Translations under genes and position numbers: made by a program
Part shown: one piece after another, positions 13,117 through 21,997 of the stretch
How positions within the stretch are numbered: position 1 is the stretch's first letter
Layout: each line of letters opens with the position of its first letter
Assembly: GCF_028618695.1 (NCBI RefSeq)
Contig: NZ_JAQIVI010000803.1
Span: 1-29,538, forward strand
DNA length: 29,538 nt
Direction: 5' to 3'
Source: Natrinema soli
GTDB lineage: Archaea; Halobacteriota; Halobacteria; Halobacteriales; Natrialbaceae
The notes under the pieces: model-generated
Databases searched by the model: none
What the model was told of the DNA's origin: nothing
Seen by the model: only the letters and a program-made list of their open reading frames with translations

Positions 13117-13664
13117 TGCTTATCATATATTAACAGACCCACTTCAAGAAGTTGATGTGAAGCGAACGAGTTCTCGAAGGAGAAACGCCTCTCGTTCGGC
13201 GGGTTCTCGAGAGACTGTTCGACACTGCCGTGGTCCCGCGCTAAGATCGATTCGGCAGCATCGACGAGCTGGTCGAAGTTCGTCCAGACGAGGCGATCGT
13301 CCTCTATCCGATCGAGTTTCTTCGGGCGGCTGTGGTCTGGTGTGAGGACGACAAGGCGTTGGGTATCGCTTGCCTCCTGGCGGAGGCCGCTCAGATGGTT
13401 TCGGATCTGCTCGAGGTCAACGCTGTTGGGGACCGTTTTGGTCTCGAACCACAGCGACGTCGAGCTCTGGATCGACGCATCTGGGACAGAGCCGTCACCA
13501 GCAATTTGGTTCTCGAATGTGACGAGAGAAAGGTCCGATTCGTCGAGTGTTGCTTCCAGGAGTTCTTCCCCGAGTTTGGTATTGACGTGTTCGAGGACGG
13601 CCATGAGTGTCGACGTAACTCGGTTTTCGCTATGTGTGTATGTCGAGAAGAGTGGGTTTGGCAT
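13113..13664 (-). CDS. PD-(D/E)XK nuclease-like protein, C-terminally shortened and probably frameshifted
   Basis: This 183-residue protein starts MPNPLFSTYTHSENRVTSTLMAVLEHV and carries a nuclease-like core: LVTFENQ, then SVPDASIQSS with the Asp of the PD motif and SLWFETKT providing ExK. It continues with LVVLTPDHSRP and RLVWTNFDQL. Haloarchaeal homologues, as I remember them, run on past PPxEREAFLLRELVRFL for another ~100 residues. Here the frame after NPPNER gives FSFENSFASHQ, whereas a neighbouring frame gives EREAFLLRELVRFTSTS then stop. That is a one-base shift near 13196-13203. The shortened frame nevertheless ends with an ATGA overlap into the next gene. It may be a remnant defence nuclease, or functional in shortened form. 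Confidence 0.65.
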   Translation of the reverse strand: MPNPLFSTYTHSENRVTSTLMAVLEHVNTKLGEELLEATLDESDLSLVTFENQIAGDGSVPDASIQSSTSLWFETKTVPNSVDLEQIRNHLSGLRQEASDTQRLVVLTPDHSRPKKLDRIEDDRLVWTNFDQLVDAAESILARDHGSVEQSLENPPNERRFSFENSFASHQLLEVGLLIYDKQ

Positions 13665-13801
13665 GATATGATAGTCTCTGTAAGCTGAACAGTGAAGATT
13701 TCGTTATTTGTAGTGTTGCTATTCTATTGATCCAGAATAAGGCCCAAATGAGTATCTCAGAGAGAAGTAGGCTCATGAGTGGACCCTCAGAATAGTTGAT
13801 T

Positions 13802-14230
13802 GTGACTGAGATCGGACTTGTGAGCTGTACGAAGACTAAACTCGAGCAGCCTGCGCCGCCTGCCGAGTTGTATGCCTCATCGCCGTTGTTCAGCAAGGCC
13901 CGACGGTACTGTGAGCAGAATCATGACGACTGGTTCATCCTCTCGGCCAAGCACTATCTGCTCGAGCCTAACAGGCCACCTATCGAGCCGTACGATGAAA
14001 CGTTGACGGGTGCGCGGGTTGCGACAAAGCGAGAGTGGTCGGAAACAGTGTTCGAGCAGTTGCAGTCGGCAGGGTTGCTCGAGGCGGGGAAAACGCTCGT
14101 GTTCCACGCTGGGCGTGCGTACTATGAGGAGTTGCTACCGCTGCTCGAGGAGACGGCTGTCTCGGTCCAGTTTCCAGTAGAGGGGCTAATGATTGGTGAG
14201 CGGCTGAGCTGGTACAACGAACGACTCTGA
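13802..14230 (+). CDS. DUF6884-like protein
   Basis: This protein of about 142 residues starts at GTG 13802 (a TTG two codons earlier is also possible). It opens with IGLVSCTKTKLEQPAPPAELYASSPLFSKARRYCEQ, then WFILSAKHYLLEPNRPPIEPYDETL. This is the pattern I know as DUF6884, a small alpha/beta family often found on plasmids and in phages and sometimes near defence genes. The conserved SCTKTK and SAKHxLL segments are intact. No catalytic activity has been firmly assigned to the family that I can recall. It is a stand-alone plus-strand gene diverging from the nuclease/zinc-ribbon pair; the intergenic 13665-13801 is AT-rich and probably holds both promoters. Confidence 0.7.
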   Translation: MTEIGLVSCTKTKLEQPAPPAELYASSPLFSKARRYCEQNHDDWFILSAKHYLLEPNRPPIEPYDETLTGARVATKREWSETVFEQLQSAGLLEAGKTLVFHAGRAYYEELLPLLEETAVSVQFPVEGLMIGERLSWYNERL

Positions 14231-14690
14231 GTAGGACCAGAAAATCTGTTCGGCTGAACCAGACCCGTTCTTTCACGGTTACAATGTCAACTAGATCCTC
14301 GATGTTTTGTCTGGAGCTGGCGTGTCTAACTCTTCCGCGTATAGATTGTGCAGATATAGTGGGGTGTCCCTAACCACACCAAATTGTTCGGATGGTGTTG
14401 TGCTTGTCCTCGAACTATTTGCTGAAAATGATATTGACCGTTCAGTGAGTGGTGAGTAACGGTCTAGGATGATACTCAACCCCTTCGGTGATCTGGTTCT
14501 CAAGCGTTATACGTGAGTGATCTCGTCATATCCTCGTCCACTTTGATTTGCCTCTATTCCATCACCGACATTATAAATTCATGAATTACAGAACTTATTA
14601 AGACATCTATTCGGCATATTTTGAACTATACTCGAGAAGCTATCATCGGTAAAAACAAAGTACTGTCACTATCATCAGAGTAGATATTCA
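14231..14690. other. Intergenic and promoter region ahead of the AddAB-like operon
   Basis: No gene is supported. The right half (14530-14690) is AT-rich and contains TTATAAAT at 14571-14578, a good TATA box about 115 bases before the addB-like ATG. Further left, ACCACACCAAATT and GATGGTGTTGTG near 14373-14403 form a small imperfect hairpin. The leader would be about 90 bases long, longer than usual for haloarchaea, leaving room for regulation. Confidence 0.5.
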
Positions 14691-17600
14691 ATGAGTAGAT
14701 CGCTTTTCTCTGGACCCCAGCACCAATATCTAGAAACGCAAGCGTTTCAGACAGCTGAGCGGATCGCTGAGGACTCTATTGGGAGTGTTCTCTACCTTAC
14801 GCGGAACGACGTGAGACGTAGTCATGTTGCGGATAAGTGGGCTGAAACACACAAACCACTCCAACTCCGCACCGAGACGCTCGATGGCATTGTGCGGGAG
14901 TGGTACGAGAAACTCGAGGGACCAGTCGACCGCCCACCTGGACAGCTAGATCGACGACTTACCGAATACGCACTCGATAGGGCAACCGCAAATGAAGAGA
15001 GCATACTCGCTTGTGAATTGGCCTCGGCGTCACTTGCAGATGCGTTCAGCAGTCGCTTTTCGCTGTTTGATGACGCCGGCGTTGTGACTGCATCTGCACT
15101 CGAGACAGAGTTCAACGGATCGGAACTCGAGGAACGCATTGCGACAGCTACAGTCGATGTCTATCGCCAGTATCGCTCACTCCAGGACGAACTCCTCGAG
15201 GAGTGGATACTGACTCGAGGCGAAATCTTTGAAACCGTAGCGACAGCCGATGTCCCGTTGTCGGAATTGACTCCGGAAATCGATGTCGTCATCCTCTCTG
15301 GCTACTACGAATTCCGGCCGCTCGAGCGAGCACTTCTCCAGCGAATCGTCGATTCGTTCGATGCAATTGCGATACTACCCCTTCACCAAGCCGGGAAGGG
15401 CGGTGACGACAAAATCGCAACTGATGCACTCGGACTGTATCGGACGCTGGACTTTGAGCGACAAGAGACCGAGCCTACAACGGATCTAACTGCCATTACG
15501 AGTGCGTTGTATCAGCCAGATCCCGATCCGGTGCCCAATACAGAGGCCCTACAGTGGCGGGAGCTTCCGACACCCGAACGCGAGGTGCGGTATGTTGCCC
15601 GCGAACTTCGAAACGAACTGACCACCGGGCGTGATCCAGACGACCTCGCCGTTATCGTTCCAGGTCTTCGATCCTACGCTGAATATATCTCTGATACGTT
15701 CGAGACGTTTGAGATTCCATACGTTACGACGGCGACAGCCCAGCTAGATCGAACGTACACCGGGAACGTGATTCATGATCTTCTGGCCCTTGCTGAACCG
15801 AATCTGCGAACTGAGGATCTTACATCACTGCTGGCAAACCCTCTTGTTGATCTTATCTCACCCGAGCAGGCAGCCACCGTTACAGCGACAGCACGTCGCC
15901 GGGATACTGCATCTCTTCATCCCCTTCTCGAGACCCTCGATGGCGAGACAACGGTGCGTATCAATGAACTCCTCGAGCAACTCGAGACCCTTCGAACGGA
16001 GGATCTTGATGTAGCTATCGAGACACTTCGGAGGATTCTCGATGAGCAACTCGAGATCAGCGATACGGTCGAGACCTACGCCGGTGGCACTGATCAGGAA
16101 CTCGAGAAGCGAGCGTATGCTCTCACTGAGGAGGTTCTCGAATCGTTTGAAACGATGACAGCTACTTCAAGTCGGCTCTCACCATTAGCGCTGTTCACTC
16201 GCGCGTTTGATGGCGTGCCTGTTCGTGCTCCACAGAGTAGTGCGGATGGCCAAGTCGAAGTAATGGGGATGCTGGATGCTCGGATGCGCTCTTTCGACAA
16301 AGTGTTCATCGTTGGATTGACGACGGAGCATTTCCCGACGACACCAGAGCGACCAGCGTTTTTCGACGAGATGACGGACGCCCATCCGCGATTCGATACT
16401 GGTGACGAGCGTCTTCGGGGGCGATATCTCTTCGCGACACTACTTGCAAACGTTGCGGAAGCAACGCTGACGACACCACAGACGGGTAACGACGATTCTG
16501 CTGTCGTTCGATCACCCATACTGGATGAACTGCAACGGGTCACAGGTATCGATCCTATCGAAGGCGTTGATGAGCGAGTAGGATCCCGCGAAGATCTCCA
16601 GCGACATATCGCTGATTGCTCCAACAAACGAGCCGCTGTTGATCACGCCGGCAACCACGGCGATTTCTCCCCTTCCCAGACAAAGCGAACCGATCGGGGC
16701 CTGGTCTGTGCCGACCGACGGGCCAGTACGGATCTCACGCCATATGATGGCGTTCTCGATGCCGAGACCGTGAACGAGGTCTATCCACCGTCGGAACGGG
16801 AACCGTACAGTGCCAGCCGTCTCGAGCGGTATGTCGAGTGTGGATTCAAATTCTACGCCGAGAACGTTCTCGACATTGAAGATCCGGACGACGTCGAGGT
16901 GACGCCGACGCCACTGGAAACTGGATCGTACGTGCATGACGTGCTCGAGCGATTCTACGTAGATCTCCAGTCTTCGGACGATGAGATCGATCTCGTCGAG
17001 TATGACCGAGATGAGCTCGAACAGCATCTTCTCGATGTCGCACTCGAGGAACTCGCCGACGCTGACTTCGCGTACGATGGCTTGTTCTACGAACGGTGGG
17101 CAGCCAAGCTGTTCGCCGGCCTCGGCGATGAAGAGTCAAACCCATACACTACTACCGATGTGCCACACGATGCACTCGAACGCGGCTTGTTCGTGACGTT
17201 TCTCGAGGAAGAGCTCTCACGAAATACTGACGACCGTCCATCGTTGTTCGAAACGCCGTTCGGTAGCGGCCTCCCGGACTCGGAGAGTGGGCCGTTCAAC
17301 ATTGACTGCGGGGATGGATCGACAGTCTCGATTCGTGGCTACCTCGATCGCCTCGACGTAGCTAACTCGGAGGATCGATCGAAGCTCACACTGTACGATT
17401 ACAAGACTGGCCGTGCGCCGTATATGACGAAAACTACGGGCGGGACGAAGTTCCAGCTCCCAATTTACTTGCTCGCTGCCGATCATATCGTCGACGGCGA
17501 CAGACTCGCGAACGCTGATCTGGCAGCGACGTACTATCAGGTACGCCCGCCAAACGACATCCACGTTCCACGTGGGATCGAATCGAAGTTCGATTCACAG

Positions 17601-17864
17601 ACCGAACTCCGCCAGTTCCTCGATACGGTTGTTCCATCATGGCTGGGACAACTCGACGATTCGATCGCGAACGGGCGGTTCCACACGACGCTGTTGTCCT
17701 CACGCGACGCGAGCTGCAAGTACTGTGAGTATCGCCGGTCCTGTGACGTTCGGCACCACCGGAAACGCGAGCATCTCGATACAGCTCGAGAGGATGGGCG
17801 TGCATACGTCCCATTGCGGGCACAAGATGATGTCGACCTCGAGGAGGTGATGGCCGATGACTGA
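14691..17864 (+). CDS. AddB-like nuclease subunit with iron-sulphur staple
   Basis: This 1057-residue protein is the first gene of the operon. The long N-terminal part resembles the helicase-fold region of AddB (VILSGYYEFRPLERALLQRI near residue 200; REVRYVARELRNELTTGRDPDDLAVIVP near 300; DKVFIVGLTTEHFPTT near 535). It lacks the GxxGxGKT loop expected at the N-terminus (here LFSGPQHQYLE), so it is unlikely to be an ATP-driven motor. The C-terminal RecB-type nuclease starts PYSASRLERYVECGFKFYAEN (Cys717) and has YDYKTG (Asp903, Lys905) and a downstream Gln. CKYCEYRRSC (Cys1009, 1012, 1018) completes the four-cysteine cluster that staples AddB nucleases. It overlaps the helicase gene by 8 bases. 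Together they would process double-strand DNA ends. Confidence 0.82.
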   Translation: MSRSLFSGPQHQYLETQAFQTAERIAEDSIGSVLYLTRNDVRRSHVADKWAETHKPLQLRTETLDGIVREWYEKLEGPVDRPPGQLDRRLTEYALDRATANEESILACELASASLADAFSSRFSLFDDAGVVTASALETEFNGSELEERIATATVDVYRQYRSLQDELLEEWILTRGEIFETVATADVPLSELTPEIDVVILSGYYEFRPLERALLQRIVDSFDAIAILPLHQAGKGGDDKIATDALGLYRTLDFERQETEPTTDLTAITSALYQPDPDPVPNTEALQWRELPTPEREVRYVARELRNELTTGRDPDDLAVIVPGLRSYAEYISDTFETFEIPYVTTATAQLDRTYTGNVIHDLLALAEPNLRTEDLTSLLANPLVDLISPEQAATVTATARRRDTASLHPLLETLDGETTVRINELLEQLETLRTEDLDVAIETLRRILDEQLEISDTVETYAGGTDQELEKRAYALTEEVLESFETMTATSSRLSPLALFTRAFDGVPVRAPQSSADGQVEVMGMLDARMRSFDKVFIVGLTTEHFPTTPERPAFFDEMTDAHPRFDTGDERLRGRYLFATLLANVAEATLTTPQTGNDDSAVVRSPILDELQRVTGIDPIEGVDERVGSREDLQRHIADCSNKRAAVDHAGNHGDFSPSQTKRTDRGLVCADRRASTDLTPYDGVLDAETVNEVYPPSEREPYSASRLERYVECGFKFYAENVLDIEDPDDVEVTPTPLETGSYVHDVLERFYVDLQSSDDEIDLVEYDRDELEQHLLDVALEELADADFAYDGLFYERWAAKLFAGLGDEESNPYTTTDVPHDALERGLFVTFLEEELSRNTDDRPSLFETPFGSGLPDSESGPFNIDCGDGSTVSIRGYLDRLDVANSEDRSKLTLYDYKTGRAPYMTKTTGGTKFQLPIYLLAADHIVDGDRLANADLAATYYQVRPPNDIHVPRGIESKFDSQTELRQFLDTVVPSWLGQLDDSIANGRFHTTLLSSRDASCKYCEYRRSCDVRHHRKREHLDTAREDGRAYVPLRAQDDVDLEEVMADD
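17843..17850 (+). promoter_or_regulatory. Strong ribosome-binding site of the AddA-like gene
   Basis: GGAGGTGA lies inside the end of the addB-like frame, 6 bases before the ATG at 17857. It supports that start and efficient coupled translation of the two subunits. Confidence 0.75.
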
Positions 17865-20800
17865 CGAGAGCGATGAAATCACGCTGACTAGCGAGCAGGA
17901 GGATGCGCTTCTCCTCGATCGAAACGTTGCGATCACCGCCGGCGCCGGCACTGGGAAGACGACAACACTGACCGAACGGTACGTGAAACTTCTCGCGGAG
18001 AATCCGGAGCTGACACCCGAAAATATCGTTACGATAACCTTCACCCGGAAAGCCGCTGCTGAGCTGACTGAGAGAGTTCGTGAGGAACTGTACGACCGGC
18101 TTGCGGCTGTCGAGTCACCAGAGGAGTACCATCGATGGCGCAACGTGCTCGACGAACTCGAGGACGGGTACGTCCATACGATCCACGCGTTCTGTACGCG
18201 GCTACTGCGTGAGTATGCCGTCGAAGCACCCGTTCCGCTCGGATTTGACGTCCTCGAGGAGGACGGTGCGGCGGTACTGCAGCGCGAGGTTGTCACGGAG
18301 TTCCTCGATCAGAATCAAGCTGATGAGGATGTGAGGTTACTCGCTCAGCTCTGGGGACGCGGCCAGCTCGTCGAGATTCTCACCAGTTTGCTCGATGACC
18401 GGCCGCAAAGTGAAACGGCTCTCGAGCACTGGAAGGATGCAGACACCGATGACTACGTCGACGTCCTCTGGGATGTCTGTGACCTAGATGCTGACCAAGC
18501 TCGTGAAACGCTGTATGATGACGGTGTTCTGGAGAACCTTCGCGACCTTCAGGGGCGACTTCCTGCCGACCATACAGTCGAAGATGCTGACGGGTTACAG
18601 GCACTCGAGACGCTTACTGCTGTAGCCGAGCGCTTCCCTCGTCACTCCGCCGACAGCGATCCTCGAGAGTGCCAGAACGCGATCCCCGAACTGTACGAGG
18701 TCTGTGAAAAGAAAAACGGTGGTCTCTACAGCAGCTCGGGCTACATCGTCGGGAGCAGTGACGAGTGGGGCAAGCACACCGATGTCTACGAGGATCTGAA
18801 AGCGACGCTCAATACGCTGATCGACGCAGTCGAACCATACGAAGACGCCGTCGAAACAACGCCCGGCAAACTAGAGCGAAACAGTGCACATTATGCGCTG
18901 GCACTGCTCCGAGTCTTTGCGGACGTACTTGAGCGCTACGACGTCGAGAAGGACCGTCGAGATGCACTTGACTTCCCGGATCTGATCGAGACGGCGATTT
19001 CGTTCCTCCAGAATCACGACGACGTTAGAGAACGGTTGCAAGCCAAGTTTGCAGCGGTGATGGTTGATGAGTTTCAGGACACTGATCCGCAGCAGTGGGT
19101 GCTGGTGAAACTGCTTACCGGTCTCAACGACGGGACAGCGACTAACGCCTTCCTCGTGGGTGACGAGAAGCAGAGTATCTACGCCTTTCGTGGTGCCGAC
19201 GTGACAACTTTCAGTGACGCTCGTGATGAGTTGGAGTCGGCGAACGCAGCACTCGGTCTCGATACGGTTCCTGAAAGCGACGCCAAAAGCCCGACGGAGC
19301 TCGAGCTGTCGGGCAACTTCCGAACGCTCGAGGGACCACTGACGTTCCTGACCGAACTCTTTGCGTCTGTGTTTCGGGCAGAAGGTGACGACCATGCTCC
19401 GTTCGAGGCATCGCCTCAGGAGCTTACTGCGGAACGAGATCGACTCGAGGACGTCGATAGTCTCGAAGGTGACGTCGAGTACCTGCTCGTCCCTGACGAC
19501 GACGAGACGGCAGCCTCGCTCATGGGCGACAATCACCCCGTTGCAGAGGGTGCCCTCGAGCATACGATCGAAGCTGAAGCACAGGCGCTTGCTGCCCGAC
19601 TTACACATCTCTTTGCGGATCCACCGCTCGTCCAGGATCCTGACTCGAACGATCACCGGCCGGCACAGCCTGCTGACGTAGCTATTCTCCTCCGTCGGCG
19701 ACGGCATCTCGATCGATACCAGCGCGCTCTCGAGGACGTCAGGATTCCGTATACGACTGTCGGTGGCTCCGGATTCTACGATACTCCAGAAGTACAGGCG
19801 CTGACGAATCTCCTTCGAGTACTCGGCGCCCCAACTGACGACGTTTCCCTCTACGGCGTGCTTCGGTCACCGCTGTTTGGATTCACGGACGATCGACTCG
19901 CCACAGAAGTTGCTGACGCGGAGTCGGTGTGGGATGGGCTTGCTACGACGGAGGATCCACAGCTCGCTGATGCCTACGACCTCCTGACTACGTGGCGAAC
20001 GCTCAGCGGCTGTGCGACGCCGACTGAAGCAAGAACGCTTCCCTGGAACCGTGTTCTCTCACGCGTTATCGACGACACTGGCTACCTCGCCAGCGTCAGT
20101 GCTGATGAGCGAGGGAAGCAGGCGGTCGCGAACGTCGAAAAATTCCGCGACCAAATACGATCCTGGAGCGAAAACGGCGTTCATACGGCCGCAGGGTTGC
20201 TCCATCGAATCGATCAACAGGCAGAGGTCAACCCACGAGAGGGTGAAGCCGACATTCCGGGTGATACGGAGGGAGTTCGGCTCATGACGATTCACGCCGC
20301 GAAAGGACTCGAGTTCCCTATCGTTACTGTTCCGGATCTTGGGACGTCGCTCAAGTTCGGCCGGAGTATCGACGATCATGGGTACGTGCGTTTGGTCGAC
20401 GGGTCTGAGGATATCCCACCATTGCCTGCCGTCGGTGGTCCGGATCCGGACGATGCATTTTCGATCGAAAAGACTGCCGCCCACGAGTACGCAGATCGCA
20501 TCTCACGTCCACAGGACCGAGCCGAAGCGAAGCGGCTTCTCTACGTTGCGTGTACGCGAGCTCGAGATCGGCTCTTATTGTGTGGGACTCACGATATCGA
20601 ACTCGAGGAAGAGGGTGGTATCGCGCTTGGTGAACCGGATGCGTTCGACGAGGCAGGCCGATGGCGAGATTGGCTGCAGCCCGTACTCTTTGACGACGAT
20701 CTGGCTACGGCTGCGTTTCGGAACGGGAGTGCAACTGGTCGAATCGGAGATGCAACGTACACGGTTCGATCCCCGTCACGTCCCGTCGAGTGGACACAGG

Positions 20801-21495
20801 ACGAGACTTCGGATGACTCGATGCCATCGATATCGATACCGGCGCCGTCTGTACAGGAGCCAGCGACTCGAGTGGCTGCAACCACGCTTGTCAATGCACT
20901 AGCCGATGAACGTGAGGAAAGTGGAGGGATGAATTTCCCGGCAGAATCACGGGAGACCGGGTTGCAACCGACTACGTTTGGGACCGTCGTTCATCGACTC
21001 GCCGAACTTCGACCGCCACGAGATGACTGGGAGTCGTTTATCGAACGAGTGAGTCGAATGGCCGATGATGAACCGACTGCAGCGGACGTTGAGTCAGTAG
21101 TGGCTCATGCCGACGATGCGATCTCGTTTGCGGAGTCTGCCGAACGGGCGGTGACAATCGAGGAAGCACACGACGAGTATTCGGTGATCGCACGGCTCGA
21201 TGGACATCGGATCGTCGGTGATATCGACCGACTGCTTGTCACTCCAGATACCTACTGGATCATCGATTACAAGACGAACAGTCTCTCGAGGACGACGTCG
21301 TCGGATCTGCTTGAGCACTATCGTCCGCAGTTGCTTTCGTATGCGCTGGCGCTGTTGCAACACGATTCCAAGCGTGACGTTCGTGCATCGCTTCGGTTTA
21401 CCGACGCCGGCGTCGAGGAGTCTCTTGAGTGGAGTAGTGGGCAGATGAGTGAGATCGAGTCAGAGCTTCGGTCGATGGTGGATTCACTCGAATAG
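17857..21495 (+). CDS. AddA/RecB-like UvrD-family helicase-nuclease
   Basis: This 1212-residue protein is complete for the family. Superfamily-1 helicase motifs appear in order: Q motif LTSEQEDAL (residues 10-18), Walker A AGAGTGKTT (Lys34), FTRKAAAEL, motif II VDEFQDTDPQQW (Asp404/Glu405), motif III FLVGDEKQSIYAFRGAD, motif V MTIHAAKGLEFPIV and motif VI LLYVACTRARDRLLL. The C-terminal RecB-type nuclease has GDIDRL (Asp1122, Asp1124), IIDYKT (Asp1137, Lys1139) and YRPQLLSYALAL. With two nucleases, one per subunit, and one motor, the pair matches AddAB more than RecBCD. Archaea generally resect ends with HerA-NurA and Mre11-Rad50, so this pair on a replicon next to BREX suggests acquired repair or antiviral end degradation. 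Confidence 0.88.
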   Translation: MTDESDEITLTSEQEDALLLDRNVAITAGAGTGKTTTLTERYVKLLAENPELTPENIVTITFTRKAAAELTERVREELYDRLAAVESPEEYHRWRNVLDELEDGYVHTIHAFCTRLLREYAVEAPVPLGFDVLEEDGAAVLQREVVTEFLDQNQADEDVRLLAQLWGRGQLVEILTSLLDDRPQSETALEHWKDADTDDYVDVLWDVCDLDADQARETLYDDGVLENLRDLQGRLPADHTVEDADGLQALETLTAVAERFPRHSADSDPRECQNAIPELYEVCEKKNGGLYSSSGYIVGSSDEWGKHTDVYEDLKATLNTLIDAVEPYEDAVETTPGKLERNSAHYALALLRVFADVLERYDVEKDRRDALDFPDLIETAISFLQNHDDVRERLQAKFAAVMVDEFQDTDPQQWVLVKLLTGLNDGTATNAFLVGDEKQSIYAFRGADVTTFSDARDELESANAALGLDTVPESDAKSPTELELSGNFRTLEGPLTFLTELFASVFRAEGDDHAPFEASPQELTAERDRLEDVDSLEGDVEYLLVPDDDETAASLMGDNHPVAEGALEHTIEAEAQALAARLTHLFADPPLVQDPDSNDHRPAQPADVAILLRRRRHLDRYQRALEDVRIPYTTVGGSGFYDTPEVQALTNLLRVLGAPTDDVSLYGVLRSPLFGFTDDRLATEVADAESVWDGLATTEDPQLADAYDLLTTWRTLSGCATPTEARTLPWNRVLSRVIDDTGYLASVSADERGKQAVANVEKFRDQIRSWSENGVHTAAGLLHRIDQQAEVNPREGEADIPGDTEGVRLMTIHAAKGLEFPIVTVPDLGTSLKFGRSIDDHGYVRLVDGSEDIPPLPAVGGPDPDDAFSIEKTAAHEYADRISRPQDRAEAKRLLYVACTRARDRLLLCGTHDIELEEEGGIALGEPDAFDEAGRWRDWLQPVLFDDDLATAAFRNGSATGRIGDATYTVRSPSRPVEWTQDETSDDSMPSISIPAPSVQEPATRVAATTLVNALADEREESGGMNFPAESRETGLQPTTFGTVVHRLAELRPPRDDWESFIERVSRMADDEPTAADVESVVAHADDAISFAESAERAVTIEEAHDEYSVIARLDGHRIVGDIDRLLVTPDTYWIIDYKTNSLSRTTSSDLLEHYRPQLLSYALALLQHDSKRDVRASLRFTDAGVEESLEWSSGQMSEIESELRSMVDSLE

Positions 21496-21497
21496 CG

Positions 21498-21926
21498 TTG
21501 CTTTCTGTTCACTCGCGTCTCGACTTCTATGGCGCTTATACCCTTAGCGAAGAATCCCACCGGTATATCAAGCAACACCTGTTAGATGGGGAAACGTTGG
21601 TACAGCAAGTTGAAGCATTACTGGATACACTCTCTGTAGAATTTGGATCTTCTGAGGACAGACTCGAATTAGACGGAATGGGAGTGCAAGCCCTGATCCT
21701 CTATATTCTTGTTCAGCGAATCTTCTCCAGTGATACGTTCCTTACTGGACTTAGAAATCACGAGCAGTTTTCGGGGGCTGGACTGGCACAACTGGCTCGA
21801 TTTGCACTCAACGCGGACGAAGCGATTGTTTCCTATGGACTTGTCAGCACCATCCAATTGTCGTTCACGCTGGAGGATGCCCGATCACAACTTGGCACGT
21901 TAGATCAGGGCGAAAATCAGCAGTGA
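21498..21926 (+). CDS. Hypothetical 142-residue protein in the AddAB-like operon
   Basis: The open frame starts at a TTG two bases after the addA-like stop and ends with a GTGA overlap into the next frame, so it is packed between neighbours on both sides. No ATG or GTG start is available near the N-terminus. The sequence is mainly helical, with a mildly hydrophobic middle (MGVQALILYILVQRIFSSDTFLTGL, about residues 60-85), and no family is recognised. It may be an accessory subunit of the nuclease complex or a regulator. A frameshifted former C-terminal extension of the upstream gene is possible but less likely, since the helicase-nuclease already ends at the usual point. Confidence 0.5.
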   Translation: MLSVHSRLDFYGAYTLSEESHRYIKQHLLDGETLVQQVEALLDTLSVEFGSSEDRLELDGMGVQALILYILVQRIFSSDTFLTGLRNHEQFSGAGLAQLARFALNADEAIVSYGLVSTIQLSFTLEDARSQLGTLDQGENQQ

Positions 21927-21997
21927 GAGCGGAGTTTTCGTCTGTCAGCTATTTCACCGGCGGAATCTTCAATAGATTCACTTGTGACTCTCAAGAT

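Noticed and set aside
13717..13723. Single GCTATTC heptamer before the DUF6884-like gene
   Set aside because: One isolated copy, as at 4724; expected by chance in AT-rich spacers and not clustered.
14370..14405. Small hairpin read as a tRNA or structured RNA
   Set aside because: No tRNA arms or T-loop consensus and the pairing is imperfect; insufficient for an RNA gene.
18871..19707. 278-codon minus-strand frame inside the helicase gene
   Set aside because: Antisense shadow; the plus-strand helicase motifs are continuous through it.
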